Shown: positions 1 to 5,970, counted from the stretch's first letter. The stretch is 7,441 nt of DNA from Deltaproteobacteria bacterium (GCA_019313735.1 JAFDAR010000037.1:1-7441); one strand, 5' to 3'. Numbers and translations: made by a program. Notes: a model not told the origin generated them from the sequence alone.

Positions 1-14
1 TACTTTCCGGCCAT
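1..14 (-). CDS. Start of a divergent gene, cut by the window edge
   Basis: On the minus strand an ATG at 14-12 opens with Met-Ala-Gly-Lys and then leaves the window. It is preceded by a strong Shine-Dalgarno sequence, GAAAGGAG (plus 23-30), with 8 bases between it and the ATG, which is an ordinary spacing. Only four codons are visible, so no product can be named, and the start itself is a prediction from the ribosome binding site. If real, the gene is divergent from the MaoC-like gene with 56 bases between the two starts. Confidence 0.4.
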
Positions 15-33
15 CGCTCTTTCTCCTTTCATC

Positions 34-54
34 AGTGTTTTATTGGCTAACACT
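34..54. promoter_or_regulatory. Candidate operator palindrome between divergent starts
   Basis: AGTGTT at 34-39 and AACACT at 49-54 form a perfect 6-base inverted repeat with a 9-base spacer. The centre lies near position 44, almost exactly midway between the proposed divergent ATGs at 14 and 71. The size suits a homodimeric repressor such as a TetR- or MarR-type protein, but no regulator is visible here and six bases can pair by chance. I could not identify convincing -35/-10 boxes for either direction. Confidence 0.3.
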
Positions 55-59
55 CTTTT

Positions 60-64
60 AGGAG
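60..64 (+). promoter_or_regulatory. Ribosome binding site deciding the MaoC-like gene start
   Basis: AGGAG at 60-64 lies 6 bases before the ATG at 71. That ATG is not in the frame that encodes the hydratase from about position 110 on, yet the hydratase frame has no ATG, GTG or TTG between its upstream stop (48-50) and a TTG at 261. The binding site therefore argues that translation begins at 71 and that the frame is broken a little downstream. Confidence 0.6.
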
Positions 65-70
65 ATATCG

Positions 71-515
71 ATGGCCTATTGCAATATATCAAATTGCGAA
101 CTTTCTTTTACACTGCAACGACTGGCTTGAGATCGATCGGGAGAGAATCGATCAGTTTGCCGCCTGCACCGATGATTATCAATGTATTCACGTAGACGAG
201 GCCAGAGCGGCCAAGAGCCCATTCGGCAGGACCATTGCTCATGGATTTCTACTGTTATCATTGGTGAATTTCTTTCGATGTAAAGGTAATTTTATTCCGG
301 AGACCACAAAGATGTCCGTGAATTACGGTCTGAACCGCGTGTGGTTTCTCGCTCCAGTGGCGGTGGGTTCACGAATACGGGATCGGGCGGTCCTGTCGGG
401 CGTTGAACGACGGTCGAAGGGGCGGGTTCTCGTAACGGTGACCCATACCCTTGAAATCGAGAACGAAGAGAAACCTGCCTGTGTGGCGGACGTCCTTTCG
501 CTTTTCTACGTATGA
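71..515 (+). CDS. MaoC-like (R)-enoyl-CoA hydratase, apparent frameshift near N-terminus
   Basis: Hot-dog-fold hydratase of the MaoC family, expected to hydrate trans-2-enoyl-CoA to (R)-3-hydroxyacyl-CoA in the cytoplasm. From about 111 to the TGA at 513-515 the plus strand reads as a good family member: DWLEIDRERIDQFA, then TDDYQCIHVDEARA with the catalytic Asp (174-176) and His (189-191) in the D-x4-H arrangement, then SPFGRTIAHGFLLLSL. Relatives usually have TGD at the catalytic Asp; here it is TDD. The reading frame carries no start codon. An ATG at 71 with AGGAG upstream gives MAYCNISNCELS in another frame, which ends at a TGA near 128. Removing one T from the run at 106-109 joins the two into a protein of about 147 residues, a normal length. 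This could be a sequencing error or a real lesion. A TTG at 261 would give only the C-terminal 84 residues, without the catalytic pair. The gene converges on the oxidoreductase. Confidence 0.75.
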
Positions 516-521
516 ACAATG

Positions 522-555
522 CGGCGGCGTCCCTGATATCTCAGCAGTGCCGCCG
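522..555. terminator. Hairpin between convergent genes, possible bidirectional terminator
   Basis: CGGCGGC at 522-528 pairs with GCCGCCG at 549-555. Inside it CTGA (533-536) pairs with TCAG (541-544) around a TATC loop, so the structure is a two-part stem with a small internal loop. It fills the 45-base gap between the hydratase stop (513-515) and the oxidoreductase stop (561-563). Neither side has a proper U-tract, so intrinsic termination is plausible from position and stem strength but not proven. Confidence 0.5.
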
Positions 556-560
556 GATCG

Positions 561-1625
561 TTACTTCTTCAGTGCCTTTTTTATGTGGCATATTACCGGT
601 CCGTTTTCCATGATACACCGGGCGCAGGAAATGCATGTGGCGGGCCTGCGGTCGTTTTCCATCCAGCGGTACGGCAAATCCGGTTCCATGATAAGGGGCC
701 GGCAGAGGGCAACGGCATTAATTCCCTGCCGGAGGATGTCTTCAGCCGTTTCGATGCTTCGTATTCCACCGACGACGATGATCGGGAAGTCGGGTAAATG
801 GTTTTTTATGTACAGGGCAACATCGAGGTTGTATGCCTCATTTATGTGAGGCTTGATTTTTTCTTTAACAGTGCTGTCCAACGGGGCGATTCCCTTACTG
901 ATTTCAACGCAGTCAAGTCCGGCTTTGATGAAATCCTCTATGCTCAGGAGCAGATCGTTTTGGTTGTTGCCGTTCTCATCAATATCGGTGCCGACCTTAA
1001 TGGTTACAACAAAGCCTTCGCTCACAGAAGATCTTATTCCCTTAATGATATCTTTTATTAAACGTGTGCCGCCGTTTCTTCCGCCATATTCATCGTTTCT
1101 GGTGTTTGTAACGGGCGAGAGAAACTCTGAAAGGAGATAACGGTGTGCTCCATGAATCTGGATTCCGTCAAATCCGGCCTTTTCTGCACGCGCGGCAGCA
1201 GTGATAAAGTTGCTCCGGATCTTCTCTATTTCTTTGAGAGAAAAATCATTTGCTCCTTTGATGGCCCGGTCTGTATTTCCTTTAGTCCCCAAGGGTTGGG
1301 AGCGCGATCCTCCATGGGAAATCTGGAGAAGGATTCGTGAACCTGATGCATGCACCGTGCCGGCTATCTTCGTCAGGCCATCGATACAGTAATCGTCATG
1401 GATGCCTAGTTGACCTTCCTTTGTCCTTCCGTCGGGAGACACAAAGGCATGTCCCGTGATGATCAGCCCAATGCCGCCTTCGGCGAGTGTTTTGTAAATG
1501 TTAGCGATTTCGTCGTTGACTTCCCCGGTAGCTTCGGCATTTCTTTCGCCGGTGGCCGAGCGGACCAGCCTGTTTTTGATCTCTAACGAACCTATTGTCC
1601 AGGTACTGAATAGTTCTCGTTCCAT
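561..1625 (-). CDS. Old yellow enzyme family NADH:flavin oxidoreductase / 2,4-dienoyl-CoA reductase-like
   Basis: A 354-residue FMN-dependent TIM barrel that reduces activated C=C bonds, likely in an enoyl- or dienoyl-CoA or other enone; the substrate is not evident. The N-terminus has IGSLEIKNRLVRSAT, followed by QISHGG (101-106). The active-site segment HGAHRYLLSEFLSP lies at 158-171, with His158, His161 and Tyr163 in the HxxHxY pattern of this family. NDEYGG (177-182) and the phosphate-binding VVGGIRS (284-290) follow. The C-terminus carries Cys331, 334, 337 and 346 (CxxCxxCx8C), resembling the iron-sulfur ligands of 2,4-dienoyl-CoA reductase, but the protein ends there and lacks the C-terminal FAD/NAD domain of the long enzymes. 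The ATG (1625-1623) follows GGAGG and GAGG motifs and overlaps the TAA of an upstream dehydrogenase remnant (TAATG), so it was once translationally coupled. Family is confident, substrate is not. Confidence 0.9.
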   Translation of the reverse strand: MERELFSTWTIGSLEIKNRLVRSATGERNAEATGEVNDEIANIYKTLAEGGIGLIITGHAFVSPDGRTKEGQLGIHDDYCIDGLTKIAGTVHASGSRILLQISHGGSRSQPLGTKGNTDRAIKGANDFSLKEIEKIRSNFITAAARAEKAGFDGIQIHGAHRYLLSEFLSPVTNTRNDEYGGRNGGTRLIKDIIKGIRSSVSEGFVVTIKVGTDIDENGNNQNDLLLSIEDFIKAGLDCVEISKGIAPLDSTVKEKIKPHINEAYNLDVALYIKNHLPDFPIIVVGGIRSIETAEDILRQGINAVALCRPLIMEPDLPYRWMENDRRPATCISCARCIMENGPVICHIKKALKK

Positions 1626-1765
1626 TAATCCTCATCCTCCATCCCATTCAGAAATTTTCTCAGTTGCAACAATCTTACGTCGTGGCTTCTTAAAGTTTCT
1701 TCGACACGTTTGTCTCGGTAGTCGTAAAACCCCTGGCCGCTTCTCGCATCGCTTACTATCTTTAC
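1625..1765 (-). pseudogene. C-terminal remnant of a 3-hydroxyacyl-CoA dehydrogenase
   Basis: The gap between the permease and the oxidoreductase is not empty. Read on the minus strand from 1765 it gives about 46 codons, including ARSGQGFYDY, then RDKRVEETLRSHDVRLLQL, and ends at a TAA at 1627-1625. SGxGFYDY followed by a charged R/E/D helix is the typical extreme C-terminus of L-3-hydroxyacyl-CoA (3-hydroxybutyryl-CoA) dehydrogenases, which are normally around 280-320 residues. The NAD-binding domain and most of the C-terminal domain are missing and there is no start codon with a ribosome binding site. The remnant lies in the same frame as the permease, directly after that gene's TAG. Its stop overlaps the oxidoreductase ATG, so the two were operon neighbours before the dehydrogenase was deleted. 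It is too short to be active. Confidence 0.75.
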
Positions 1766-2983
1766 CTAATCAATGGCTATCTGATAAGAAATTCTCCTGC
1801 GGCCGATCGTTTGATGTATTACCACAATTCCCAGAAACAAAACGAGACTACACACGTAAATGGTCATGTTCCAACTTGCGAAATATGCAACGATAAAACC
1901 AGAGGCCATGGGAGCCACGACGCCGGCAAAATTTCCCGAGGTATTCATTATCGACGCAAGAATACCGGCGTGAGACCCGGCAAGATCTATCGTAAGCGCC
2001 CAGTACATAGGGGTTGAGATGCTGCGCATTGCCTGAGATATTGTTATCAGCAATACTGCTGCAAAGGCTGATGGAAAAAGGGGAATCAGGGCAATGGAAA
2101 GGGCCGCGCTCCCCATTCCCGCATAAATCAGGAATAAACGGCTTCTGGTAGTTGGCATTCCCTTTTTTACCAGGAAATCTGAAAGCCAGCCTGATACGTT
2201 TACGAAGATGAACGCGGCAAAACTCGGAATAATCGCTACAAAACCCATTGACAGAAGTGAAAAGCCATGGACCTGCATGAGATAGGTGGGAAGCCATGCC
2301 ATGAAAAAGTAGACCGCATAATTATGAGAAAAATATGAAATAGTAAGACCCAGGTTTGACCTGTCGGTTAGAAGTGTTCGCCAGGGTATCGCTGTTTTGG
2401 ATTGACTTCCCGTGATACTTATTGTCCGTGTTGAGACAATGAGAAGGACACACCATATCAAGCTGAGCAAAGCTGTCAAATAGAATATACTTGCCCAACC
2501 ATATTTCCCTATTACCCATGCACCAATGGGAAGTGCTGTTAAAATACCGATATGCGCTCCCGAAAGTATGAACCCCTGAATACGCGCAACATGCTCGGGT
2601 TTGCTAATACGTGAAACGATGTTCGTCGCACAGGGAAAATAGGGCCCCTGTGCTACTCCCGTGAGGCCACGAATGGTGCTCATCACCCATACTTTCATAC
2701 TGAGTGGAGTGAATGCACTCAGAAGAGCTGACAAAAGCATGCTCGCGTACAGGACACGCTTCCCACCGAACCGTTGGGCAAGGATCCCCCCGGGAATCTG
2801 CATGATTACATATCCCCAGAAAAATGCCGACAGGATGACCCCCATCTCCGCCTCGGTTAATCCCTGCCGTATTAATTCAGGAGCGGCGACGGACATGGCC
2901 ATACGCGAAAAGAAGTAGAGAAAATTTGCAAAAAAAAGGTAGGAAAAGAGCGAAATGTGCTGTGTTTTGTTCTGAAGATTCAT
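1766..2983 (-). CDS. MFS permease, anion:cation symporter-like
   Basis: A 405-residue inner-membrane transporter with about 12 hydrophobic helices in two halves separated by a polar loop near residues 185-210. Motifs fit the anion:cation symporter branch of the major facilitator superfamily: FFWGYVIMQIPGGILAQRFGGKRVL (residues 54-78, given here as the loop 2-3 motif GGILAQRFGGKRVL), RGLTGVAQGPYFPCAT (105-120), and GWLSDFLVKKG (265-275) for the second-half version. Known members move hexuronates, tartrate, phthalate and other organic anions with protons; the substrate here is unknown. The ATG follows AAGGA 6 bases upstream and overlaps the TGA of an upstream gene remnant (ATGA), which suggests coupling to a gene now largely lost. 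The C-terminus ends about 15 residues after the last helix, normal for the family. The stop abuts the dehydrogenase remnant. Confidence 0.9.
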   Translation of the reverse strand: MNLQNKTQHISLFSYLFFANFLYFFSRMAMSVAAPELIRQGLTEAEMGVILSAFFWGYVIMQIPGGILAQRFGGKRVLYASMLLSALLSAFTPLSMKVWVMSTIRGLTGVAQGPYFPCATNIVSRISKPEHVARIQGFILSGAHIGILTALPIGAWVIGKYGWASIFYLTALLSLIWCVLLIVSTRTISITGSQSKTAIPWRTLLTDRSNLGLTISYFSHNYAVYFFMAWLPTYLMQVHGFSLLSMGFVAIIPSFAAFIFVNVSGWLSDFLVKKGMPTTRSRLFLIYAGMGSAALSIALIPLFPSAFAAVLLITISQAMRSISTPMYWALTIDLAGSHAGILASIMNTSGNFAGVVAPMASGFIVAYFASWNMTIYVCSLVLFLGIVVIHQTIGRRRISYQIAID

Positions 2984-3160
2984 AGAATTCCTTGCACACG
3001 TGCATATGTCACCCCATTATCATGGCGAAACTTCGCACACATCCTCATGGAGAAACATTCGTCAAAAACGGTCTCCTTATCCTGTTTGCTAATGTCATAC
3101 TGGACATAGCCGATTGCGCGGAACCACCATTTCAGGCGGCTCCGCGTATAAGTTGCCCTG
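2980..3160 (-). pseudogene. C-terminal remnant of an unidentified protein, coupled to the permease
   Basis: On the minus strand one frame is open for about 60 codons and ends at a TGA (2982-2980) that overlaps the permease ATG. It contains SRLKWWFRAIGYVQYDIS, then ETVFDECFSMRMCAKFRH and NGVTYARVQGIL. The composition is protein-like, with hydrophobic and aromatic residues in an alternating beta-strand-like pattern, and the ATGA overlap is what a real operon junction looks like. There is no start codon with a ribosome binding site, and the 5' side runs into a probable IS end near 3155-3180. I do not recognise the family; a hot-dog-type thioesterase or hydratase tail is a guess from the strand pattern only. 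Confidence 0.5.
3117..3146 (-). repeat. Stable hairpin, fully paired only as minus-strand RNA
   Basis: Positions 3117-3128 can pair with 3135-3146 around a 6-base loop. On the plus strand positions 3123/3140 and 3126/3137 are A-C mismatches; in minus-strand RNA the same positions become G-U pairs, giving an uninterrupted 12-base stem closed by CGCGGA/UUCCGCG. It lies inside the unidentified remnant, about 134 bases before the permease ATG, just outside the probable IS end. No U-tract follows, so it is not a standard terminator. A role in the permease leader is possible but unproven. Confidence 0.4.
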
Positions 3161-3355
3161 AACGAGACTTGATTTGACAGATCAATATCTCCCGGCCAAT
3201 AATAATTGTGTGGCTATTATTGCGCCAAGGTTCTTTTCAACACATAACTGCTTTCCTGACATGAAAGTCTCCATCGGTGTTCTGCCCTGATATGGTTTCC
3301 CCCGTGGGTCTGCTCCTCATTGACGAAGCTGTTGTGCGTCGAGAGACTTCAGCCA
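3155..3355 (-). mobile_element. Decayed integrase-core transposase C-terminus and probable IS end (IS481/IS3-like)
   Basis: Minus-strand pieces in two frames rebuild the end of a DDE integrase-core transposase. WLKSLDA (3355-3335) matches the usual LQxDLDxW helix. SFVNEEQTHGGNH (3330-3292) matches YNxERTHQGK. YQGRTPMETFMSGKQLCVEKNL (3292-3230; motif GRTPMETF) follows after a one-base shift at 3292, and across that shift the spacing THxG to GRTPM is exactly what the family shows. A stop lies at 3184-3182. The sequence TGTCAAATCAAGTCT just downstream (minus strand, 3179-3165) resembles the terminal repeats I remember for such elements, so the IS end is placed near 3155. At least two frameshifts make it inactive. 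The other end is absent: the GTPase gene begins to be intact by 3475. Family placement is from motifs, without a database check. Confidence 0.55.
3194..3226. repeat. AT-rich inverted repeat within the IS remnant
   Basis: CAATAATA (3197-3204) and TATTATTG (3215-3222) are a perfect 8-base inverted repeat with a 10-base loop. GGC (3194-3196) and GCC (3224-3226) extend the stem to 11 pairs with one bulged C. There is no adjacent U-tract on either strand. It overlaps the last codons of the transposase remnant and may be a leftover of the element's end structure or a protein-binding site. Confidence 0.35.
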
Positions 3356-3474
3356 ATAAGAGAAATTTATTTAAAGGGCCAACGGCTGGGATTCCGATAT
3401 GGCCCGATGTGCCCCATGCAGTCTCGTGTTCTGTGGAACGCAAGGAATTTCGAGAATCCCCATGCCGCCTGTTA
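3356..3474. other. Spacer after the GTPase gene, no gene recognised
   Basis: This stretch follows the tandem TAA TAA stops of the GTPase gene. A 68-codon frame (3443-3237, minus, TTG start) crosses it but has no homology I recognise and conflicts with the transposase remnant in other frames. The upstream part of the transposase may extend here in very decayed form (AFHRT near 3441-3427 is faintly like the family's ERFHRT), but I cannot support it. No clear intrinsic terminator is visible after the GTPase gene. Confidence 0.4.
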
Positions 3475-4449
3475 TTAGGTATGGGAAAGCCAGTTTTTTA
3501 TAACCTCCTCCGCCGCGCTGTAAGGATCTTTTTCTTTCTCCGCAATTGCCTGTATAATCTGTTCGAACGCCCCATTTTCCCGCAGGTGTCTCAAAATGGT
3601 TTTCGTGACATCTGATTTGAGGATTTCAAAAAACTCAAATTCGGCCCTTTTGCGGTCATTGTTGTTTTGAAAGCGGTTTTCCTGAAGGGCTTTTTTGTGA
3701 CTGAAAATCAAATTGATCAGCTCAATGATTCCAACGTTTTTGATTGATTCCGTTTTTGTGATCGGGGGTATCCAGAAATCCGAATGGTGCCCCGCCATTT
3801 CGAGCATAATCTTCAATTCCTGCTCAAGCTTTACACTTCCCTCGCGCTCACATTTGTTGATGACGAATATGTCGGCGATCTCAAGAATTCCCGCTTTAAT
3901 GGCCTGTATTGTGTCGCCCTGTCCTGGTACCAGGACTACAATCGACGTGTCTGCCATGTTCACGATGTCGACTTCGTCCTGCCCGACACCGACGGTTTCT
4001 ATGATAATAATGTCTTTACCCATGGCGTCCATCACCCTGGCGATATGGTGGGTGGCACGGGAGACACCGCCCATATATCCCCGTGTTGCCAGGCTTCGTA
4101 TGAAAACTCCCTCGTCGTTGGTATATTGCTGCATCCTGATTCTGTCGCCCAGGATGGCGCCCCCGGTAAAGGGGCTGGTCGGGTCAACGGCGATGACTCC
4201 GATCGAACGATTCCGCTGCCGCAGTTCCCCGACAAGTGTGTTGACCAGGGTGCTTTTTCCCGCGCCCGGTGCTCCGGTGATGCCGATGATATGGGCCTTT
4301 CCCGTCTTGTGAAACAGCTCTTTCAGCTCCGCCAGGGCACTCTCTTTTTCGTCGTCGATGTCGCTCATGAGCCTCGCGGCGGCTCGTATATCACCGGCTA
4401 TAATCCTTGATGCGAGCAGGGGCGTTTCTGTGTGTGGAAGGTTTGCCAT
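3475..4449 (-). CDS. meaB: MeaB/ArgK-type GTPase, chaperone of B12-dependent acyl-CoA mutases
   Basis: A 324-residue cytoplasmic GTPase of the G3E superfamily. Family members assemble and protect adenosylcobalamin-dependent mutases such as methylmalonyl-CoA mutase, gating cofactor loading with GTP hydrolysis; the old name ArgK (arginine transport kinase) is considered a misassignment. The P-loop GAPGAGKST is at 59-67, the family's VDPTSPFTGGAILGDRIRM at 88-106, ETVGVGQDEVDI at 151-162 (switch II region), and the guanine-specificity motif NKCE at 198-201, where NKAD is common. The C-terminal helical part (about 260-324) fits the family dimerisation arm, and the length is normal. The ATG (4449-4447) lies 9 bases after the tctA TAG; a GGAG in the tctA tail is 11 bases upstream and an AGGA sits only 2 bases away, so translation probably depends on coupling with tctA. 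It ends with tandem TAA stops. No mutase gene is visible in the window. Confidence 0.9.
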   Translation of the reverse strand: MANLPHTETPLLASRIIAGDIRAAARLMSDIDDEKESALAELKELFHKTGKAHIIGITGAPGAGKSTLVNTLVGELRQRNRSIGVIAVDPTSPFTGGAILGDRIRMQQYTNDEGVFIRSLATRGYMGGVSRATHHIARVMDAMGKDIIIIETVGVGQDEVDIVNMADTSIVVLVPGQGDTIQAIKAGILEIADIFVINKCEREGSVKLEQELKIMLEMAGHHSDFWIPPITKTESIKNVGIIELINLIFSHKKALQENRFQNNNDRKRAEFEFFEILKSDVTKTILRHLRENGAFEQIIQAIAEKEKDPYSAAEEVIKNWLSHT

Positions 4450-4458
4450 TGTCCTGTG

Positions 4459-5970
4459 CTACTCCTCTTCGTTGGCGATAACAATTTTCTTTTTCCTGAT
4501 GCCCCTGATCAGCATTACGATAGAAAATACTGTTAGTACAAGAAATGCGAGGGAGACGGGGCTTGTCACAAATATGTCGAGACCGCCGCCCGAAATAAGG
4601 AGCGACTGACGAAAAGCCCTTTCAAGAATCGGTTCAAGGATGAAGGCGATCAGGAGCGGAGCAACCGGGAAGTCAAAACGCTTCATGACGTAGCCGAACA
4701 ATCCGAAGGCAAGTGCTGCCCATACATCAAAGAGACTCTGATTAATGGCGAATGCTCCGATAATGCAAAAAACAAGGACGGCGGGAAAGATAAGGGCCGT
4801 CGGTACATCTGAAACACGGTTGGCCACCTTTATATATTGTGACGCAACGAGAAACATGATGACGTTTGCACAGAGCAGGCTTATAAAGATTGCATAGATC
4901 AAGTCTATGTGTTCCGTGAAAAGCAGGGGGCCGGGATGCAGCCCCTGCATCATAAAGGCACCGAGCAACACGGCGGCGCCGATATCGCCGGGGATGCCCA
5001 ATGTCAGAAGGGGGATAAGGTTTGCGCCCGCTACGGCATTGTTGCCGGCTTCAGCCGCCGCAACGCCTTCTATGGAGCCCTTACCGAACTGATCCGGATT
5101 TTTTGACATCTTTTTTGCCTGTCCGTAACTCACGAATGCGGCAACCGTAGGGCCGATTCCGGGAATTGCACCCAGAAAGGTGCCGACACAGGACGCCATG
5201 CCTATGATCTTCATGACACCCTTTATTTCTTTCAAGCTGACACGGTTATCCTCGGGTTTTGGTGATCGTTCGTGAAGAATGGCTTTTTTGGAACCAGATA
5301 ATTTGCGAGCTGCATATACCAGAACTTCGGATACCGCAAATAATCCAATCAACATTGGAATAAGGGAGAATCCTTCGTCAAGTTGTATTAACCCGAATCC
5401 GAGGCGACGGGTGGAAAGCATCGGGTCCAGGCCCACTGTCCCCAGTAGGAGACCAGCTGCGGCAGCAATAAGGCCCTTGGTCAAAGATTTTCCCGCCACC
5501 ATGGTGATAACCATAAGAGAGAATAAAATAAGCGAGGAGGTTTCCGGGGGGCCCATCTTCAGCGCGACAATGGCCAGCGGCGGTGCGACGAGAATAAGAG
5601 CAATATCACAGAAGCCGTCACCCATTATCGATGCATACATGGCCATTTTGAGTGCTTTGAGGGACTTGCCCTGTTTTGCCATGGGGTAACCGTCAAGAAC
5701 GGTAGCAGCTGCTGCAGGAGTTCCCGGGGTATTAATCAGTATGGCGGGGATGGATCCGCCGTAACAACCCCCTTTGTAGGCCCCGACCAGCATCGAAATT
5801 GCCGCTACCGGCGGCATATAAAATGTAAGAGGTATCATGAGGGCGATTGCCATCGTTGCGGTTAATCCGGGAATAGAGCCCATCAATATCCCGAGCGATA
5901 CACCGAAAAATATCGACAATACATTTGATAAATGAAAGAAAATACCAAATGCTAAGATTAAATTTTCCAC
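4459..5970 (-). CDS. tctA: TctA family large membrane subunit of a tripartite tricarboxylate transporter
   Basis: Large integral membrane subunit, about 503 residues, that carries out ion-driven uptake of a carboxylate delivered by the TctC binding protein. It is almost wholly hydrophobic with about 11-12 helices. Hallmarks of the family: the early GSIPGLTATM segment, the GGSIPAILINTPGTPAAAATVLDGYPMAKQG region (shown here by its core INTPGTPAAAATVLDGYP), and the inverted second copy GAIPGIGPTVAAFVSYGQAKK with LTLGIPGD further on. I place the start at GTG 5970-5968, giving (M)ENLILAFGIFF, which matches the usual TctA N-terminus and follows GAGAGGA 12 bases upstream. A TTG at 5991-5989 would add 7 residues but has no ribosome binding site. 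It follows tctB by 41 bases and precedes meaB by 9. The family is secure; the substrate (citrate, other di/tricarboxylate, aromatic acid) cannot be told. Confidence 0.92.
   Translation of the reverse strand: MENLILAFGIFFHLSNVLSIFFGVSLGILMGSIPGLTATMAIALMIPLTFYMPPVAAISMLVGAYKGGCYGGSIPAILINTPGTPAAAATVLDGYPMAKQGKSLKALKMAMYASIMGDGFCDIALILVAPPLAIVALKMGPPETSSLILFSLMVITMVAGKSLTKGLIAAAAGLLLGTVGLDPMLSTRRLGFGLIQLDEGFSLIPMLIGLFAVSEVLVYAARKLSGSKKAILHERSPKPEDNRVSLKEIKGVMKIIGMASCVGTFLGAIPGIGPTVAAFVSYGQAKKMSKNPDQFGKGSIEGVAAAEAGNNAVAGANLIPLLTLGIPGDIGAAVLLGAFMMQGLHPGPLLFTEHIDLIYAIFISLLCANVIMFLVASQYIKVANRVSDVPTALIFPAVLVFCIIGAFAINQSLFDVWAALAFGLFGYVMKRFDFPVAPLLIAFILEPILERAFRQSLLISGGGLDIFVTSPVSLAFLVLTVFSIVMLIRGIRKKKIVIANEEE

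Noticed and set aside
76..261. 61-codon minus-strand frame at the left end
   Set aside because: It is the antisense of the MaoC-like catalytic region, which carries the conserved D-x4-H and AHGF motifs on the plus strand.
3237..3443. 68-codon minus-strand frame with a TTG start in the central spacer
   Set aside because: It has no recognisable motif, no clear binding site, and lies in the third frame across a transposase remnant that shows real family motifs in the other two.
2986..3449. 10-base inverted repeat AATTCCTTGC (2986-2995) and GCAAGGAATT (3440-3449) flanking the central spacer
   Set aside because: It is tempting as element ends, but one copy is the permease ribosome binding site, pairing does not extend further, and no target duplication is visible.
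3713..4410. Long plus-strand frames of 199 and 208 codons opposite meaB
   Set aside because: They are antisense to a gene with all GTPase motifs and show no family features of their own.
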